Source: Myxococcales bacterium
GTDB lineage: Bacteria > Myxococcota_A > Polyangia > Polyangiales > Polyangiaceae
Length of the DNA stretch: 64,000 nt
Reading direction: 5' to 3'
Assembly (NCBI GenBank): GCA_025355005.1
Contig: JANXLV010000253.1
Span: 1-64,000 of the forward strand
Under the pieces are notes generated by a model. It saw nothing but the letters and a program-made list of their open reading frames with translations, was not told the origin of the DNA and did not search any database. Each line of letters begins with the position of its first letter. The stretch's first letter is position 1. Below, piece after piece: positions 53,054 through 61,612 of the stretch. The position numbers were made by a program, and so were the translations under genes.

Positions 53054-54385
53054 TCAGGGTCTCTGGGTCGAGAAGGCTGATTTGAGGTCTGTCATTCTCT
53101 GTGAGAGCGCAGCGTTCTCCGGCTCTTCTTTCAGCGCGACCTCGATCTCGTACCTCGCGTCCGCCTCACGGCCGTCCATCAGCAGCGCCTTGGCGTACGT
53201 CACTTGCGTCGCCGTGTTGCCGCCGGCATAGGCACGCAGTCGCTCTGCGGCGTACACGCCCAGCTTGCTGTCGCCGGCCGCAGCGGATGCATCCAGCAGC
53301 ATGTCCACGTACTCCGCTGAGTCGGGGCTCAGGTTCACCGCCTGACGCCACGGGTGAACCGACGGCTCAAAGGTCGCATCGCGGGCGAGCGCGAGCATCG
53401 CATACGCGGTTGACTCCGATGGATCGAGCTTGATCGCCAGCTCCGCCATCGCCTTCGCGTCGTCGTAGCTGTTCGTCAGGAGCGCGATGCGCGACAGCCC
53501 GATGCACGGCCGCGGATCTTCCGGTGCCAGCGCGCGGGCGTCGAACAGGTTCTTGCAGGCGCCGTCGCCGTCGCCCATGTTGATGCAGGTCTCCGCGGCG
53601 CCCAGCAGCGCCTCGAGCACCACGTGCGAATTCTCGCTCTTCTTCGCCGCCTCGTAGAGCGGGAGCGCCCATCTCGTCTGCTGTGTACGCGTGGCCGCGA
53701 CCAGCGAGGCCACCGCAGGATCGTCCACATACTCCGCCGTGCACGCCAGGAACGTCCCCGTGCAGTGCCACTTCACGATGCGATATCCGGTCGCTGCGAG
53801 GAGCGAGGCAAGGCCACGCTGCGAGAACGCGCGGCGAACCGGCGCCCGCAGGCACTGCTCCGGATGCGCGGCCTGCTCGGCCACGAAGATCACGCTGCCC
53901 GCACGGAGTCGCTCGTGGACGGCAGCGAGCGCGTCGAACGGTGCGATCATGTGCCCCAGCACGTCCACGAAGACGGCCGCGTCGAGCGCGAGCGCCGGCA
54001 GCCCGCGACCTGCGTCCGCGTTCGACAGCTCTGCGCTCCCTGCGAAGTGACGCGCGAACGCCACGGCCTCTGCGCTCTCGTCCAGCCCGACCACCTTGCG
54101 GCCGCGCTGCGTCAAGAGGCGTGTTCCGAGACCAGCGCCACAGCCCACGTCCAGCACGCACGCGTTCTCCGGTAGCTCTTCCCCAGCCAGCTTGTAGAAG
54201 GGCAGCGTCGGCGGCGCCTCACTCGGCAGCCCCGGATACGCGCGTACGCGACCCGCGCGCACACGCACAGTCTCTCCGTTTTCGAAAGTGGCCTTTCGTT
54301 CCGGCGCAGTGGACGTGCGCGCGTACGTGACGCGAATCTGCACGTCCTCGTAGGGCCCGCTCTCCGTGGCTTCAGCGCTTTGCAT
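53054..54385 (-). CDS. SAM-dependent methyltransferase with C-terminal TPR region
   Basis: 443 residues. The class I methyltransferase core has VLDVGCGAGLGTRLL near residue 80 (SAM-binding Gly loop), GLDES near 99 as the acidic end of strand 2 and VFVDVLGHM near 138. After about residue 230 the chain is helical repeat: EALLGAAETCINMGDGDGAC and LSRIALLTNSYDDAKAMAEL, a TPR-like array of three to four units. It overlaps the end of fliS by 14 bp, so it belongs to the flagellar operon and may modify a filament protein. The substrate is unknown. Confidence 0.8.
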   Translation of the reverse strand: MQSAEATESGPYEDVQIRVTYARTSTAPERKATFENGETVRVRAGRVRAYPGLPSEAPPTLPFYKLAGEELPENACVLDVGCGAGLGTRLLTQRGRKVVGLDESAEAVAFARHFAGSAELSNADAGRGLPALALDAAVFVDVLGHMIAPFDALAAVHERLRAGSVIFVAEQAAHPEQCLRAPVRRAFSQRGLASLLAATGYRIVKWHCTGTFLACTAEYVDDPAVASLVAATRTQQTRWALPLYEAAKKSENSHVVLEALLGAAETCINMGDGDGACKNLFDARALAPEDPRPCIGLSRIALLTNSYDDAKAMAELAIKLDPSESTAYAMLALARDATFEPSVHPWRQAVNLSPDSAEYVDMLLDASAAAGDSKLGVYAAERLRAYAGGNTATQVTYAKALLMDGREADARYEIEVALKEEPENAALSQRMTDLKSAFSTQRP

Positions 54386-54794
54386 TGGCGGCCTCTCGGA
54401 GCGCTTCGAGCTCCTGTGGACTGATCGTCTTCACCACATGCGCGAACCCTTCGCGGATCGGCGTGAGCACGCGGACGACGTCGTCGATCGCCGCGGCGTC
54501 GTTCTTCAGGTTCGCGTGCGTGATTCGCCCCAGGCAGTACTCGTACACGCGCGACAGGTTGTCGACGAGCTCCGGGTACTGGGCCCTGTCCAGGTTCGCG
54601 TAGAGCTCACTCACGATCGCGTGCGCCTTCGACAGCGCCTCACCTGCTTGCCCGCGCTTCCCGGGCTGCGGCAGCGTGTGCTTGGCGACCAGCAAGAAGC
54701 GAAAGAGCCCATCGAACAGCGCGACCAGAACCTCACCCGGGTTTGCCGTCGTGATCTGAACGAGCTTGTACTGTTCCGAGGTCGAGGATTGCAC
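54372..54794 (-). CDS. fliS: flagellin export chaperone FliS
   Basis: 140 residues, all helical, with the FliS pattern: an early YKLVQITTANPGEVLVALFDG helix pair, then AHAIVSELYANLDRAQYPEL, and YEYCLGRITHANLKND near residue 90. FliS binds the C-terminal helices of flagellin in the cytoplasm and keeps it unfolded for export. It follows fliD by 27 bp and overlaps the methyltransferase start. Confidence 0.9.
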   Translation of the reverse strand: MQSSTSEQYKLVQITTANPGEVLVALFDGLFRFLLVAKHTLPQPGKRGQAGEALSKAHAIVSELYANLDRAQYPELVDNLSRVYEYCLGRITHANLKNDAAAIDDVVRVLTPIREGFAHVVKTISPQELEALREAANAKR

Positions 54795-54821
54795 GTATCG
54801 CCTTTGGTCCGTTTGAACGAG

Positions 54822-56159
54822 CTAGAGCTTCGAGACTTGCGCGAGGAGGTTCTGGTTCTGGGCGTACGTCGTCTCCATCGCCGAGAACTGCGCCCGGAGC
54901 TGCGTTCGATACTTGTCCAGGCGATCCTGCTCGCGCGTCGCCGCCTCGTCAGTGAGCTTCTTCTGCGCGGTGTACGAGGTCGTCTTGTTCGTCAGCAACC
55001 CGCCAGAGCCGGTGATGGTGGTCACCGTGTCGTTCAGGTCTGCGAGCAGCCCGCCCGTGGTCCGCGAATGCATGCGACCGAGCAGCTTCTGCACGGAGAG
55101 CGGGTCCGTGGAGAACTTCGACGTGAGCTTGCTCGAGTCGAGCGCGAGCGTCCCGTCCCGCTGGAGCGTGAGGCCGATGTCCGCGAGCGATGTGAGCGAA
55201 CCGCTCTGCGCCGACGTGGCCTGCATCGCGCTGGCGATCTTGCTGGCGATCGTCCGCAGCGTGGAGTCACCAGAGAGGATCGGGTTCGTGGCCTTCTGGT
55301 CCCCGTAGCCGGTGGCCTTGTGGATCTTCCCGACCACGTCGTTGTACGCAGTCACAACGGCGTTGAGCTTGGTCGTGAGGCCACCCGCGTCGCTCGCCAC
55401 CGAGATGCTGACCGGCGATGCAGTGATGTCCGTGACGGTGAGCGACAATCCGTTGACTGCGCCGGTGATCTGGTTGGTCGGCCTGGTGACCGTGAAACCA
55501 TCGACTGTGAGTGAGGCGTCCGTCGCGGCTTGCACCGTGGTGCCTGACGTCGGCGTCGCGCCGGTTCCGTTCAGATCCAGGGCCGTCCCGGACTCCGTGA
55601 ACCTGAGCGCGTTCGATACGCCGGTTGATAGCCCGCGGATCTGGAGCCGCGACGTGGTGCCGTCGTTGAAGACGCTCGCGGCGACCTGGAGACCAGCGTC
55701 GTTGATCTTGGAGACCAACGTCTGGAGCGAGTCCGTGGCGAGCACGTTGATGCTCTTCGCGGTGCCGGTGCCCACGGCGATCGTGAACGAGCCTGTCTGG
55801 CCCAGAGCGGTGGTGTCCGACGCGAACGACGCGGAGTACGTGCGCTGCGCTGCCGCGATGGCGTTGACCTTCACCGAGTACGTCCCGGGCTGCGCCGTGG
55901 CGCCCGCGGTCACGCCGATGCCCGTGCTGGACGAGGTCGCCGTGAAGGTTCCGTTCGCCGTCGCATCGTCGAGCGCCTGCGCGGCGGTCGCCAGCGCTGC
56001 CAGCGAAGTCCCCACGGCGGACACGGTCGTGTTCGCGTCCGCCGTCTGGGATGACTTCTTCTGGAGCTGGTTCAGCTGTCCGCTGTCGGCGGAGATGAGC
56101 TGAGTGACGATGCTCTGGGTGTCGATGCCTGAGGCGAGGCCGCTGAGTGTGACGGGCAT
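54822..56159 (-). CDS. fliD: flagellar filament cap protein FliD
   Basis: 445 residues. The N-terminus SGLASGIDTQSIVTQLISAD is the FliD_N signature and the C-terminus (about 400-445, RLDKYRTQLRAQFSAMETTYAQNQ) is the FliD_C coiled coil that would insert in the filament end. The middle is Thr/Ser-rich beta repeats. FliD caps the growing filament and folds arriving flagellin. It starts 49 bp after the flagellin gene end. Confidence 0.93.
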   Translation of the reverse strand: MPVTLSGLASGIDTQSIVTQLISADSGQLNQLQKKSSQTADANTTVSAVGTSLAALATAAQALDDATANGTFTATSSSTGIGVTAGATAQPGTYSVKVNAIAAAQRTYSASFASDTTALGQTGSFTIAVGTGTAKSINVLATDSLQTLVSKINDAGLQVAASVFNDGTTSRLQIRGLSTGVSNALRFTESGTALDLNGTGATPTSGTTVQAATDASLTVDGFTVTRPTNQITGAVNGLSLTVTDITASPVSISVASDAGGLTTKLNAVVTAYNDVVGKIHKATGYGDQKATNPILSGDSTLRTIASKIASAMQATSAQSGSLTSLADIGLTLQRDGTLALDSSKLTSKFSTDPLSVQKLLGRMHSRTTGGLLADLNDTVTTITGSGGLLTNKTTSYTAQKKLTDEAATREQDRLDKYRTQLRAQFSAMETTYAQNQNLLAQVSKL

Positions 56160-56208
56160 GTTTTACTGTCTCCCAGTCAGAGCAACGGCCGTGCCGCGGG
56201 GATCATGG

Positions 56209-57039
56209 TCAGCCGCGGAGCAAACCAAGGGCCAGCTGCGGCGCCTGGTTCGCTTGCGCAAGGATCGCGCTGCCAGCCTGCGACAGCACCTGGGTGCGCG
56301 AGAGCTGGCTGGTCTCCTCTGCCACGTCGACGTCGCGGATGCGCGAGTCGGCGGCCGACAGGTTCACGCGGGCGGAGTCGATGTTCGCCGAGGTGATGGT
56401 GAGGCGGTTCTGGACCGCGCCGAAGCGCGCGCGGGCCGTGGAGACCTTCGAGAGCGCAGCGTCGATGGTGTCGAGTGACGCCTGCGAGGTGGCGGCAAGG
56501 CCAGACAGCGTGGTCGTTGCCGTGACCAGGCTGGTGAGGTGAATGCCGCCAAACGTGATCTGCAGGCGATCGTTCGACGTGTTGTTGATGCCAACCTGGA
56601 AGTCGACCGTGCTCGACACCGCGTTGTTGATGAGCTGCTGCCCATTGAACTTGGTGGCCGTCATGATGCGCTTCACTTCGGACTGGAGCGAGCCGAACTC
56701 CGTCTGGAGGTAAGCGCGGTCGCTGGTCTGCAGTGAGCCGTTGGCGCCCTGGGTCGCAAGCTCGCGCATGCGGCCGAGGATGTCGGTGATGGAGCCGAGC
56801 GCGCCTTCAGCCGTCTGCGCCATGCTGGAAGCGTCGTTCGCGTTGCGCTGCGCCACCGTGTAGGAACGGATCTGCATGCGCATGCTGTCCGAGATGGCGA
56901 GGCCAGCGGCGTCGTCTTTGGACGAGTTGATGCGATAACCGCTCGAGAGCCTGCTGAAGCTCGTCGCGAGGTTCATCTGCGTGTGAGAGAGGTTTGTCTG
57001 TGCCGTGAGCGAGGCGATGTTCGAATTGATGGTGAGCAT
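56209..57039 (-). CDS. fliC: flagellin (copy 1)
   Basis: 276 residues from ATG 57039, preceded by AAGGGGAAAG. The N-terminal D0/D1 helices (INSNIASLTAQTNLSHTQMN, LSSGYRINSSKDDAAGLAIS) and the C-terminal pair (SADSRIRDVDVAEETSQLSR, LSQAGSAILAQANQAPQ) are complete. The central domain is short, so this is a minimal flagellin without D2/D3. It lies between the second flagellin and fliD. Both flagellins differ in the middle region and at the N-terminus. Glycosylation is suggested by the neighbouring pseB. Confidence 0.94.
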   Translation of the reverse strand: MLTINSNIASLTAQTNLSHTQMNLATSFSRLSSGYRINSSKDDAAGLAISDSMRMQIRSYTVAQRNANDASSMAQTAEGALGSITDILGRMRELATQGANGSLQTSDRAYLQTEFGSLQSEVKRIMTATKFNGQQLINNAVSSTVDFQVGINNTSNDRLQITFGGIHLTSLVTATTTLSGLAATSQASLDTIDAALSKVSTARARFGAVQNRLTITSANIDSARVNLSAADSRIRDVDVAEETSQLSRTQVLSQAGSAILAQANQAPQLALGLLRG

Positions 57040-57156
57040 GGTCTTTCCCCTTCCTGGAGATCGCGGGGATTGGCCACCGTGGCCTTTCACCCGAGGGCGT
57101 CATTGCCCTGCAATCTCTGGAACGGAACCCGCTCACCAACCATGAGGAGAAATCGC

Positions 57157-57187
57157 CGGTCGCCAGTCGAATGAACGCTGGCGACCG
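57157..57187 (-). terminator. stem-loop terminator after flagellin 2
   Basis: On the minus strand CGGTCGCCAG, an 11-base loop, CTGGCGACCG pair perfectly (10 bp) starting 18 bp after the stop of flagellin 2. The following bases GCGATTTCTCC contain a short T group. It would limit read-through into flagellin 1. Confidence 0.75.
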
Positions 57188-57204
57188 TTGCTCAACCGTA
57201 CCCG

Positions 57205-58032
57205 TTACCGAAGCAGCGCCAGCGCCATTTGCGGCGACTGGTTGGCTTGCGCGAGGATGGACGTGCCGGCCTGCGAGAGCACCTGGGTGCGCGAGAGCAT
57301 CGCGGTCTCCGAGGCCACATCGACGTCGCGGATGCGCGAGTTCGCGGCGGAGAGGTTGAGGCTCGCCGTCTGGATGTTGGACGAGGTGATCTCGAGGCGG
57401 TTCATCACGGCGCCGAAGCGGCCGCGCGTCGTGGAGACCGTCTTGAGGGCCGCGTCGATGGTGTCGAGCGCCGACTGGGCGTTTCCCGCCACGCCGGACA
57501 CGAAGGTGGCCGTGGAGACGAGCGCGGAGAGGTGCACGCCGCCGAACGTCACCGCGATGCGGTCGTCCGACGTGTTGTTGATGCCGACCTGAAAGGACAC
57601 CGACGAGCTCGTCTGAGTGACCAGCTGCTGCCCGTTGAACTTCGTGGCCGTGAGGATGCGCTTCACCTCGGACTGCAGCGAGCGGAACTCGGTGGCGAGG
57701 TACGCGCGATCGCTGGTCTGGAGCGCACCGTTGGCGCCCTGGGTCGCCAGCTCGCGCATGCGCCCGAGGATGTCGGTCACCTGCCCGAGCGCGCCGTCCG
57801 CCGTCTGCGCCATGCTGATGCCGTCGTTGGTGTTGCGACCAGCGATTGTGTAGCTGCGGATCTGGCTCTGCATGCTGTCCGAGATGGCGAGGCCAGCGGC
57901 GTCGTCAGCAGAGGAGTTGATGCGGTAGCCGCTCGAGAGGCGAGCAAAGCTCTTCGCGAGCGAGGCCTGGGTTGCGCTGAGGTTCTTCTGCGCCGAGAGT
58001 GACCCGACGTTCGTATTGATTGTGACAGCCAT
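57205..58032 (-). CDS. flagellin (copy 2)
   Basis: 275 residues. The two ends match flagellin copy 1 closely (LSSGYRINSSADDAAGLAIS and the LSQAGTSILAQANQSPQMA end), while the middle differs (SSSVSFQVGINNTSDDRIAV against STVDFQVGINNTSNDRLQI). GAAGGAGAA lies before the ATG. The 145 bp upstream hold two small hairpins and an inverted repeat (58058-58142). Two flagellins may form one mixed filament or be expressed at different times. Confidence 0.94.
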   Translation of the reverse strand: MAVTINTNVGSLSAQKNLSATQASLAKSFARLSSGYRINSSADDAAGLAISDSMQSQIRSYTIAGRNTNDGISMAQTADGALGQVTDILGRMRELATQGANGALQTSDRAYLATEFRSLQSEVKRILTATKFNGQQLVTQTSSSVSFQVGINNTSDDRIAVTFGGVHLSALVSTATFVSGVAGNAQSALDTIDAALKTVSTTRGRFGAVMNRLEITSSNIQTASLNLSAANSRIRDVDVASETAMLSRTQVLSQAGTSILAQANQSPQMALALLR

Positions 58033-58057
58033 GGACGTTCTCCTTCTTGGAGCTCAC

Positions 58058-58092
58058 GACGCGTTTCGCGTCATGTAGAGGCGTTATGCCTC
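58058..58092 (-). promoter_or_regulatory. two tandem hairpins in the flagellin 2 leader
   Basis: GACGCG-TTT-CGCGTC (58058-58072) and GAGGC-GTTAT-GCCTC (58078-58092) stand 6 bp apart, just before the ribosome-binding site. A third inverted repeat, TTGACG-CTGAGC-CGTCAA, lies at 58125-58142. They may control mRNA stability or translation, or act as operators; the sequence cannot decide. Confidence 0.5.
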
Positions 58093-58177
58093 TGAAGAAG
58101 GTGAACGGCGGTTACGACAATGCCTTGACGCTGAGCCGTCAAATAGTTGCAGAGCGCACGATGGCCGCGCGGAGATT

Positions 58178-59182
58178 CTAGGCTGCTTTCCGGATCATGT
58201 TCATGAGCTCGTCGACGGAGAGTCGGTCCGGCGCGGTGTTGCTGACCATGGAGAAGTCCGCGGGCACCGGCACTGCGTCCGGCCACGCGCCCTCGGGCCA
58301 CCACGGATGCGCCGGCCGCACGACGTACTTGTCTCCCACGTCGAGCGTGCGCGCGGTCTCTTCGTCGCTGAGGAGCGCCTCGTGGAGCTTCTCGCCCGGG
58401 CGAATGCCCACGGTCTTGATGCGGCACTCGGGCGCCATCGCGTTCGCGAGGTCCACGATGTTCATGGTCTTCAGCTTCGGGATGAACACCTCGCCGCCGC
58501 ACATCTGCTCGATGCACCCGACGACGAACTTCACGCCCTGGTCCAGCGTGAGCCAGAAGCGCGTCATGTTCGGATCCGTGACCGTGAGCTCACCGTGCTC
58601 ACGTTGCTGCGCGAAGAGCGGGACCACGCTGCCGCGGCTGCCGACGACATTGCCGTAGCGCACGCACGCAAAGCGCGTGGGACCGTCGCCGCGATAGGCG
58701 TTGCCCTGCACGAAGAGCTTCTCCGCGACGAGCTTGGTCGCGCCATACAGGTTCGCCGGGTTCACGGCCTTGTCGGTGGAGAGCGCGAGCACGCGCGACA
58801 CACCGGAGTCGAGCGCGGCGTCGATCACGTTGCGACTGCCGTTCACGTTCGTCATCACCGCTTCGATCGGATTGTATTCGCAGGCGACTACCTGCTTGAG
58901 CGCGGCGGCATGCACCACCACGTCGACGTCCTTCATGGCCCGCGTGAGGCGGTCGCGGTCGCGGATGTCGCCAATGAAGTAGCGTAGACGGGGATCGTCG
59001 AAGCCACCCACGCGCATCTCGTGCTGCTTGAGCTCGTCGCGGCTGAAGACGATGACCTTCGCGGCCTTCTGCTCGTCCAGCATGCTGCGCACGAAGACGC
59101 GCCCGAACGAGCCCGTACCGCCCGTGCAGAGGACTGTCTTGTTGGTCCAATCGAATGGGATGCGCGTGACCTGCTTCTTCAT
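58178..59182 (-). CDS. pseB: UDP-N-acetylglucosamine 4,6-dehydratase (inverting), PseB type
   Basis: 334 residues from ATG 59182. TGGTGSFGR near residue 18 is the NADP-binding loop of extended SDR enzymes. RDELKQHEM near 45, HAAALKQV near 91, and the catalytic STDKAV / YGATK set near 135-146 follow. The KQHEM and HAAALKQV wording is typical of PseB/FlaA1 inverting dehydratases. PseB makes the first intermediate of pseudaminic acid, a nonulosonic sugar that decorates flagellin. Other pse genes are not in the window. It starts 8 bp after the muramidase gene end. Confidence 0.9.
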   Translation of the reverse strand: MKKQVTRIPFDWTNKTVLCTGGTGSFGRVFVRSMLDEQKAAKVIVFSRDELKQHEMRVGGFDDPRLRYFIGDIRDRDRLTRAMKDVDVVVHAAALKQVVACEYNPIEAVMTNVNGSRNVIDAALDSGVSRVLALSTDKAVNPANLYGATKLVAEKLFVQGNAYRGDGPTRFACVRYGNVVGSRGSVVPLFAQQREHGELTVTDPNMTRFWLTLDQGVKFVVGCIEQMCGGEVFIPKLKTMNIVDLANAMAPECRIKTVGIRPGEKLHEALLSDEETARTLDVGDKYVVRPAHPWWPEGAWPDAVPVPADFSMVSNTAPDRLSVDELMNMIRKAA

Positions 59183-59189
59183 TGTCGAC

Positions 59190-59864
59190 CTACTCTCCAT
59201 CCGTGAGCTCTGACTTGTGCGTGCTCTTCACTGCATCGAGCGACGCGAGCGCCGCTTCGTCGATCCGATCCATCCTGTCGGCGATCATCGCGGCCGTTGG
59301 CGGCAGCGCCGGACCCGCGGTTCCCGGTCGTGCGCCGAACGTGCCAACCGGCCTGTTCGCGCCCGCAGGGAAATTCTCTTCCGATAGCGAGTCCACGAGC
59401 CGCGTGTACGTCGCCTCGTTCCCGGTGAAGTAGCCGTGCGTCTTCAGCGCGTGCACGAACGCATGTGAGTCACCGCGGTCCGCGGCCGACAGCGCGTCGC
59501 CGAAGCGCGTGTGGAGCAGGTGCAGGTAGTCCTTCGCGCCTTCTTCCTTGCTCTGGTAGGCGCGGAAGTTGTCCCTGATCGTGACCTCGGTCGGGCCGTC
59601 GCCCTCCTTGGTCTTGTACGCGGTCGTGAGTCCGGACGGGCCGGTGCCCTTGATGCCGCCGAAGTTGTAGTTGATCATCGCTTGCGTGCGGCCTGTCTCC
59701 AGGGCGACCTGCGCGGCGAGGATCTTCGTGGTCTTCTCGGTGGGGGCGCGGCCCATCTCGGCTTCGAACGCGTGGGAGAGCGCGTCCTTCACGGATTGCA
59801 TGCCGATCGGCGTGGCCTCGGGGGCTACATGCTGGCTCGGCTGGGCGACGCGGGAGGAAGACAC
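59190..59864 (-). CDS. FlgJ-like glucosaminidase/muramidase domain protein
   Basis: 224 residues. The domain begins near residue 25 with DALSHAFEAEMGRAP, then ILAAQVALETGRT with the catalytic Glu in the ALETGRT loop and NYNFGGIKGTG near 67. This is the peptidoglycan-cutting domain seen in FlgJ and in mannosyl-glycoprotein endo-beta-N-acetylglucosaminidases. The N-terminal FlgJ rod-chaperone domain is absent and there is no signal peptide. The C-terminus is a short Lys/Glu/Asp tail. Its place at the head of the flagellar cluster suggests a role in passing rod or filament through the wall. Confidence 0.78.
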   Translation of the reverse strand: MSSSRVAQPSQHVAPEATPIGMQSVKDALSHAFEAEMGRAPTEKTTKILAAQVALETGRTQAMINYNFGGIKGTGPSGLTTAYKTKEGDGPTEVTIRDNFRAYQSKEEGAKDYLHLLHTRFGDALSAADRGDSHAFVHALKTHGYFTGNEATYTRLVDSLSEENFPAGANRPVGTFGARPGTAGPALPPTAAMIADRMDRIDEAALASLDAVKSTHKSELTDGE

Positions 59865-60025
59865 GACAGGGGGCTACGCAAGGGACGGGCCTCCGAGGAT
59901 TGGGGTGTTGGGATCGGGCACGTTCACGTTCAGGTTCATGTTTACGGGCGGATGGAGAGAGGAGAGGGATGGGGGCTCGCCAAGTGGATGACACTGGGTC
60001 GTCAATGAACGTGTAGGCTTGGCGG

Positions 60026-60850
60026 GTGAAGGGCAGCCGATTTCAGGGGTGCGTCGTCGTCACTGGGGCATCGTCGGGGATCGGTTTGTCGATCGCTCGG
60101 GAGGTGGCGGCGCGGGCGAAGACCTTGATCTTGGTGGCGCGGCGGCGGGCTCGTCTTGACGCTCTCGCGGTGGAATTGCGTGAGAAGTACACGCAATGCG
60201 AAGTGGTCGTGATGACGTGCGACCTCGGAGATCGGGCGGCTACCCGGGCTCTAGCTGCGGAGCTCGGCGCGCGCGACGGTGGCGTCGATGTGCTCGTGAA
60301 CAACGCTGGGCTCGGCGACATGGGCGTGTTCGAGCGTTCTTCGGAGGAGAAGACCCTCGGCATGCTCGAGGTCAACGTGTCCGCCGTCCTCATCCTCACG
60401 CGCGCGCTGCTCCCGGCCATGGTGAAGCGCGCCTCTGGTGGCGTGCTGTTCATCAGCTCCGGGTTTGGTCTTGGCTACCTGCCGTCCTTCTCCGCCTACG
60501 TCGGCACGAAGCACTTCATCACCGGGCTGGCGAACACCTTGCGCGCCGAGCTCTCCGGAACGGGCGTCAGCATCACCCAGGTTTGCCCCGGCCCGGTGGC
60601 GACGGAGTTCGAAGAGAACGCAGGCAATTTCACCGGTCGCAAGGTTCCGGGCTTCATCGAGATCAGCGCCGACCACTGCGCGCGCGCCGCTGTGAATGGC
60701 TTCGAATCCAACCGCGCGATCGTCATCCCTGGCCTCTTCATGAAGCTCGCGATGTTCGTGAACGGGTGGACCGCGGGCTTCATCTACCGCCCGATCGCCG
60801 CTCTCTTGGGCCGGCTCGCCCGGAAGGCCCAGCTCGGAAAAGCGGAGTAG
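60026..60850 (+). CDS. short-chain dehydrogenase/reductase
   Basis: 274 residues from GTG 60026. TGASSGIG near residue 14 binds NAD(P), NNAG near 92 stabilises the core, and SSGFGLGYLPSFSAYVGTKHF near 142-162 contains the Ser-Tyr-Lys triad (Y, K in YVGTK). The C-terminal helix region (IVIPGLFMKLAMFVNGW) looks amphipathic and may touch a membrane, as in the DltE/YqjQ group. The substrate is unknown. The 160 bp before it hold a degenerate CACGTT repeat but no gene. Confidence 0.88.
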   Translation: MKGSRFQGCVVVTGASSGIGLSIAREVAARAKTLILVARRRARLDALAVELREKYTQCEVVVMTCDLGDRAATRALAAELGARDGGVDVLVNNAGLGDMGVFERSSEEKTLGMLEVNVSAVLILTRALLPAMVKRASGGVLFISSGFGLGYLPSFSAYVGTKHFITGLANTLRAELSGTGVSITQVCPGPVATEFEENAGNFTGRKVPGFIEISADHCARAAVNGFESNRAIVIPGLFMKLAMFVNGWTAGFIYRPIAALLGRLARKAQLGKAE

Positions 60851-60892
60851 GTGTTTGAGGGATGGTGTGACCGTGGTTACAATGGTCAACAC

Positions 60893-61612
60893 ATGAGCGA
60901 CGTGAAGAAGCCGACCCCGCCGCCGTTCGGCATCCCGAACCCGATGCGGCCCACCATTTCATCGCGCCCGCCTCCGTCCGGGCCGACGAGCGCGCCGGTC
61001 ACCATCCCGTCGCAGTCGCGGCCTCCCGGCGCTCCCGGCGCTCCCGGCACGTCCCCCTCGCGTCCGCCAGCGAGCGGCCCGACGAGCGGCGTCAGCCCCT
61101 CGCGGCCTCCCGGCTCTGGTGGAGCGTACTCGCGGCCGCCGATGTCCGGGCCCCCGAAGCCCGCATCGTTGCATGATGCACTGAAGGAGGCGCAGGCCCT
61201 CGGTGGCGGCGCCCAATCGCGTCCACCGCCCGCGCCCATGGCAGCGCCGGGTCGCAAGTCCGTGCTGCTCGTTGACGACGACGCCAGCGTCCGCGCAGAG
61301 CTCGCCAAGCTACTCGTCGAATTCTACGACGTGCACCAGGCAGGCGACGGCGCCCAGGCGGCGGAGATGTGCACGGTCATGTCGCCTTCGCTCATCGTAT
61401 GCGACGTCATCATGCCCAAGCTCGACGGCTTCTCGTTCGCGAAGGTACTGCGTAGTAACCCGCGCCTCGCAAAGGTGCCGCTCGTCTTCCTCACGTCGCG
61501 CCAGAGCCCCACGGAGGTGATGCAGGGCCTCAGCCTCGGCGCGCGCGCGTACATCCCGAAGCCGTTCATCGCGAAGGACGTCGTGGGCAAGATCCGGAAG
61601 ATGCTGGGCTGA
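60893..61612 (+). CDS. single-receiver response regulator with Ser-Arg-Pro-Pro repeat tail
   Basis: 239 residues from ATG 60893. Residues 1-115 are low complexity, with the word SRPP six times (PTSSRPPP, SQSRPPG, SPSRPPA and others). The receiver domain starts near 122 with SVLLVDDDASVRAEL, has the phosphorylated Asp in LIVCDVIMPKLDG near 170, and a conserved Lys in KPF near 222. No output domain follows. The stop TGA and the next ATG overlap (TGATG), so it is coupled to the site-2 protease. The long N-terminal tail is unusual for a receiver protein. Confidence 0.88.
   Translation: MSDVKKPTPPPFGIPNPMRPTISSRPPPSGPTSAPVTIPSQSRPPGAPGAPGTSPSRPPASGPTSGVSPSRPPGSGGAYSRPPMSGPPKPASLHDALKEAQALGGGAQSRPPPAPMAAPGRKSVLLVDDDASVRAELAKLLVEFYDVHQAGDGAQAAEMCTVMSPSLIVCDVIMPKLDGFSFAKVLRSNPRLAKVPLVFLTSRQSPTEVMQGLSLGARAYIPKPFIAKDVVGKIRKMLG

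Noticed and set aside
57040-57204. Sigma-54 or sigma-28 promoter for flagellin 1
   Set aside because: No TGGCAC-N5-TTGC or TAAA-N15-GCCGATAA match was found in the gap; only a GGCCAC-C-GTGGCC palindrome at 57072-57084.
59919-59945. Degenerate CACGTT hexamer run as a fourth array
   Set aside because: Only about four imperfect units with a different word; not enough to call an array.
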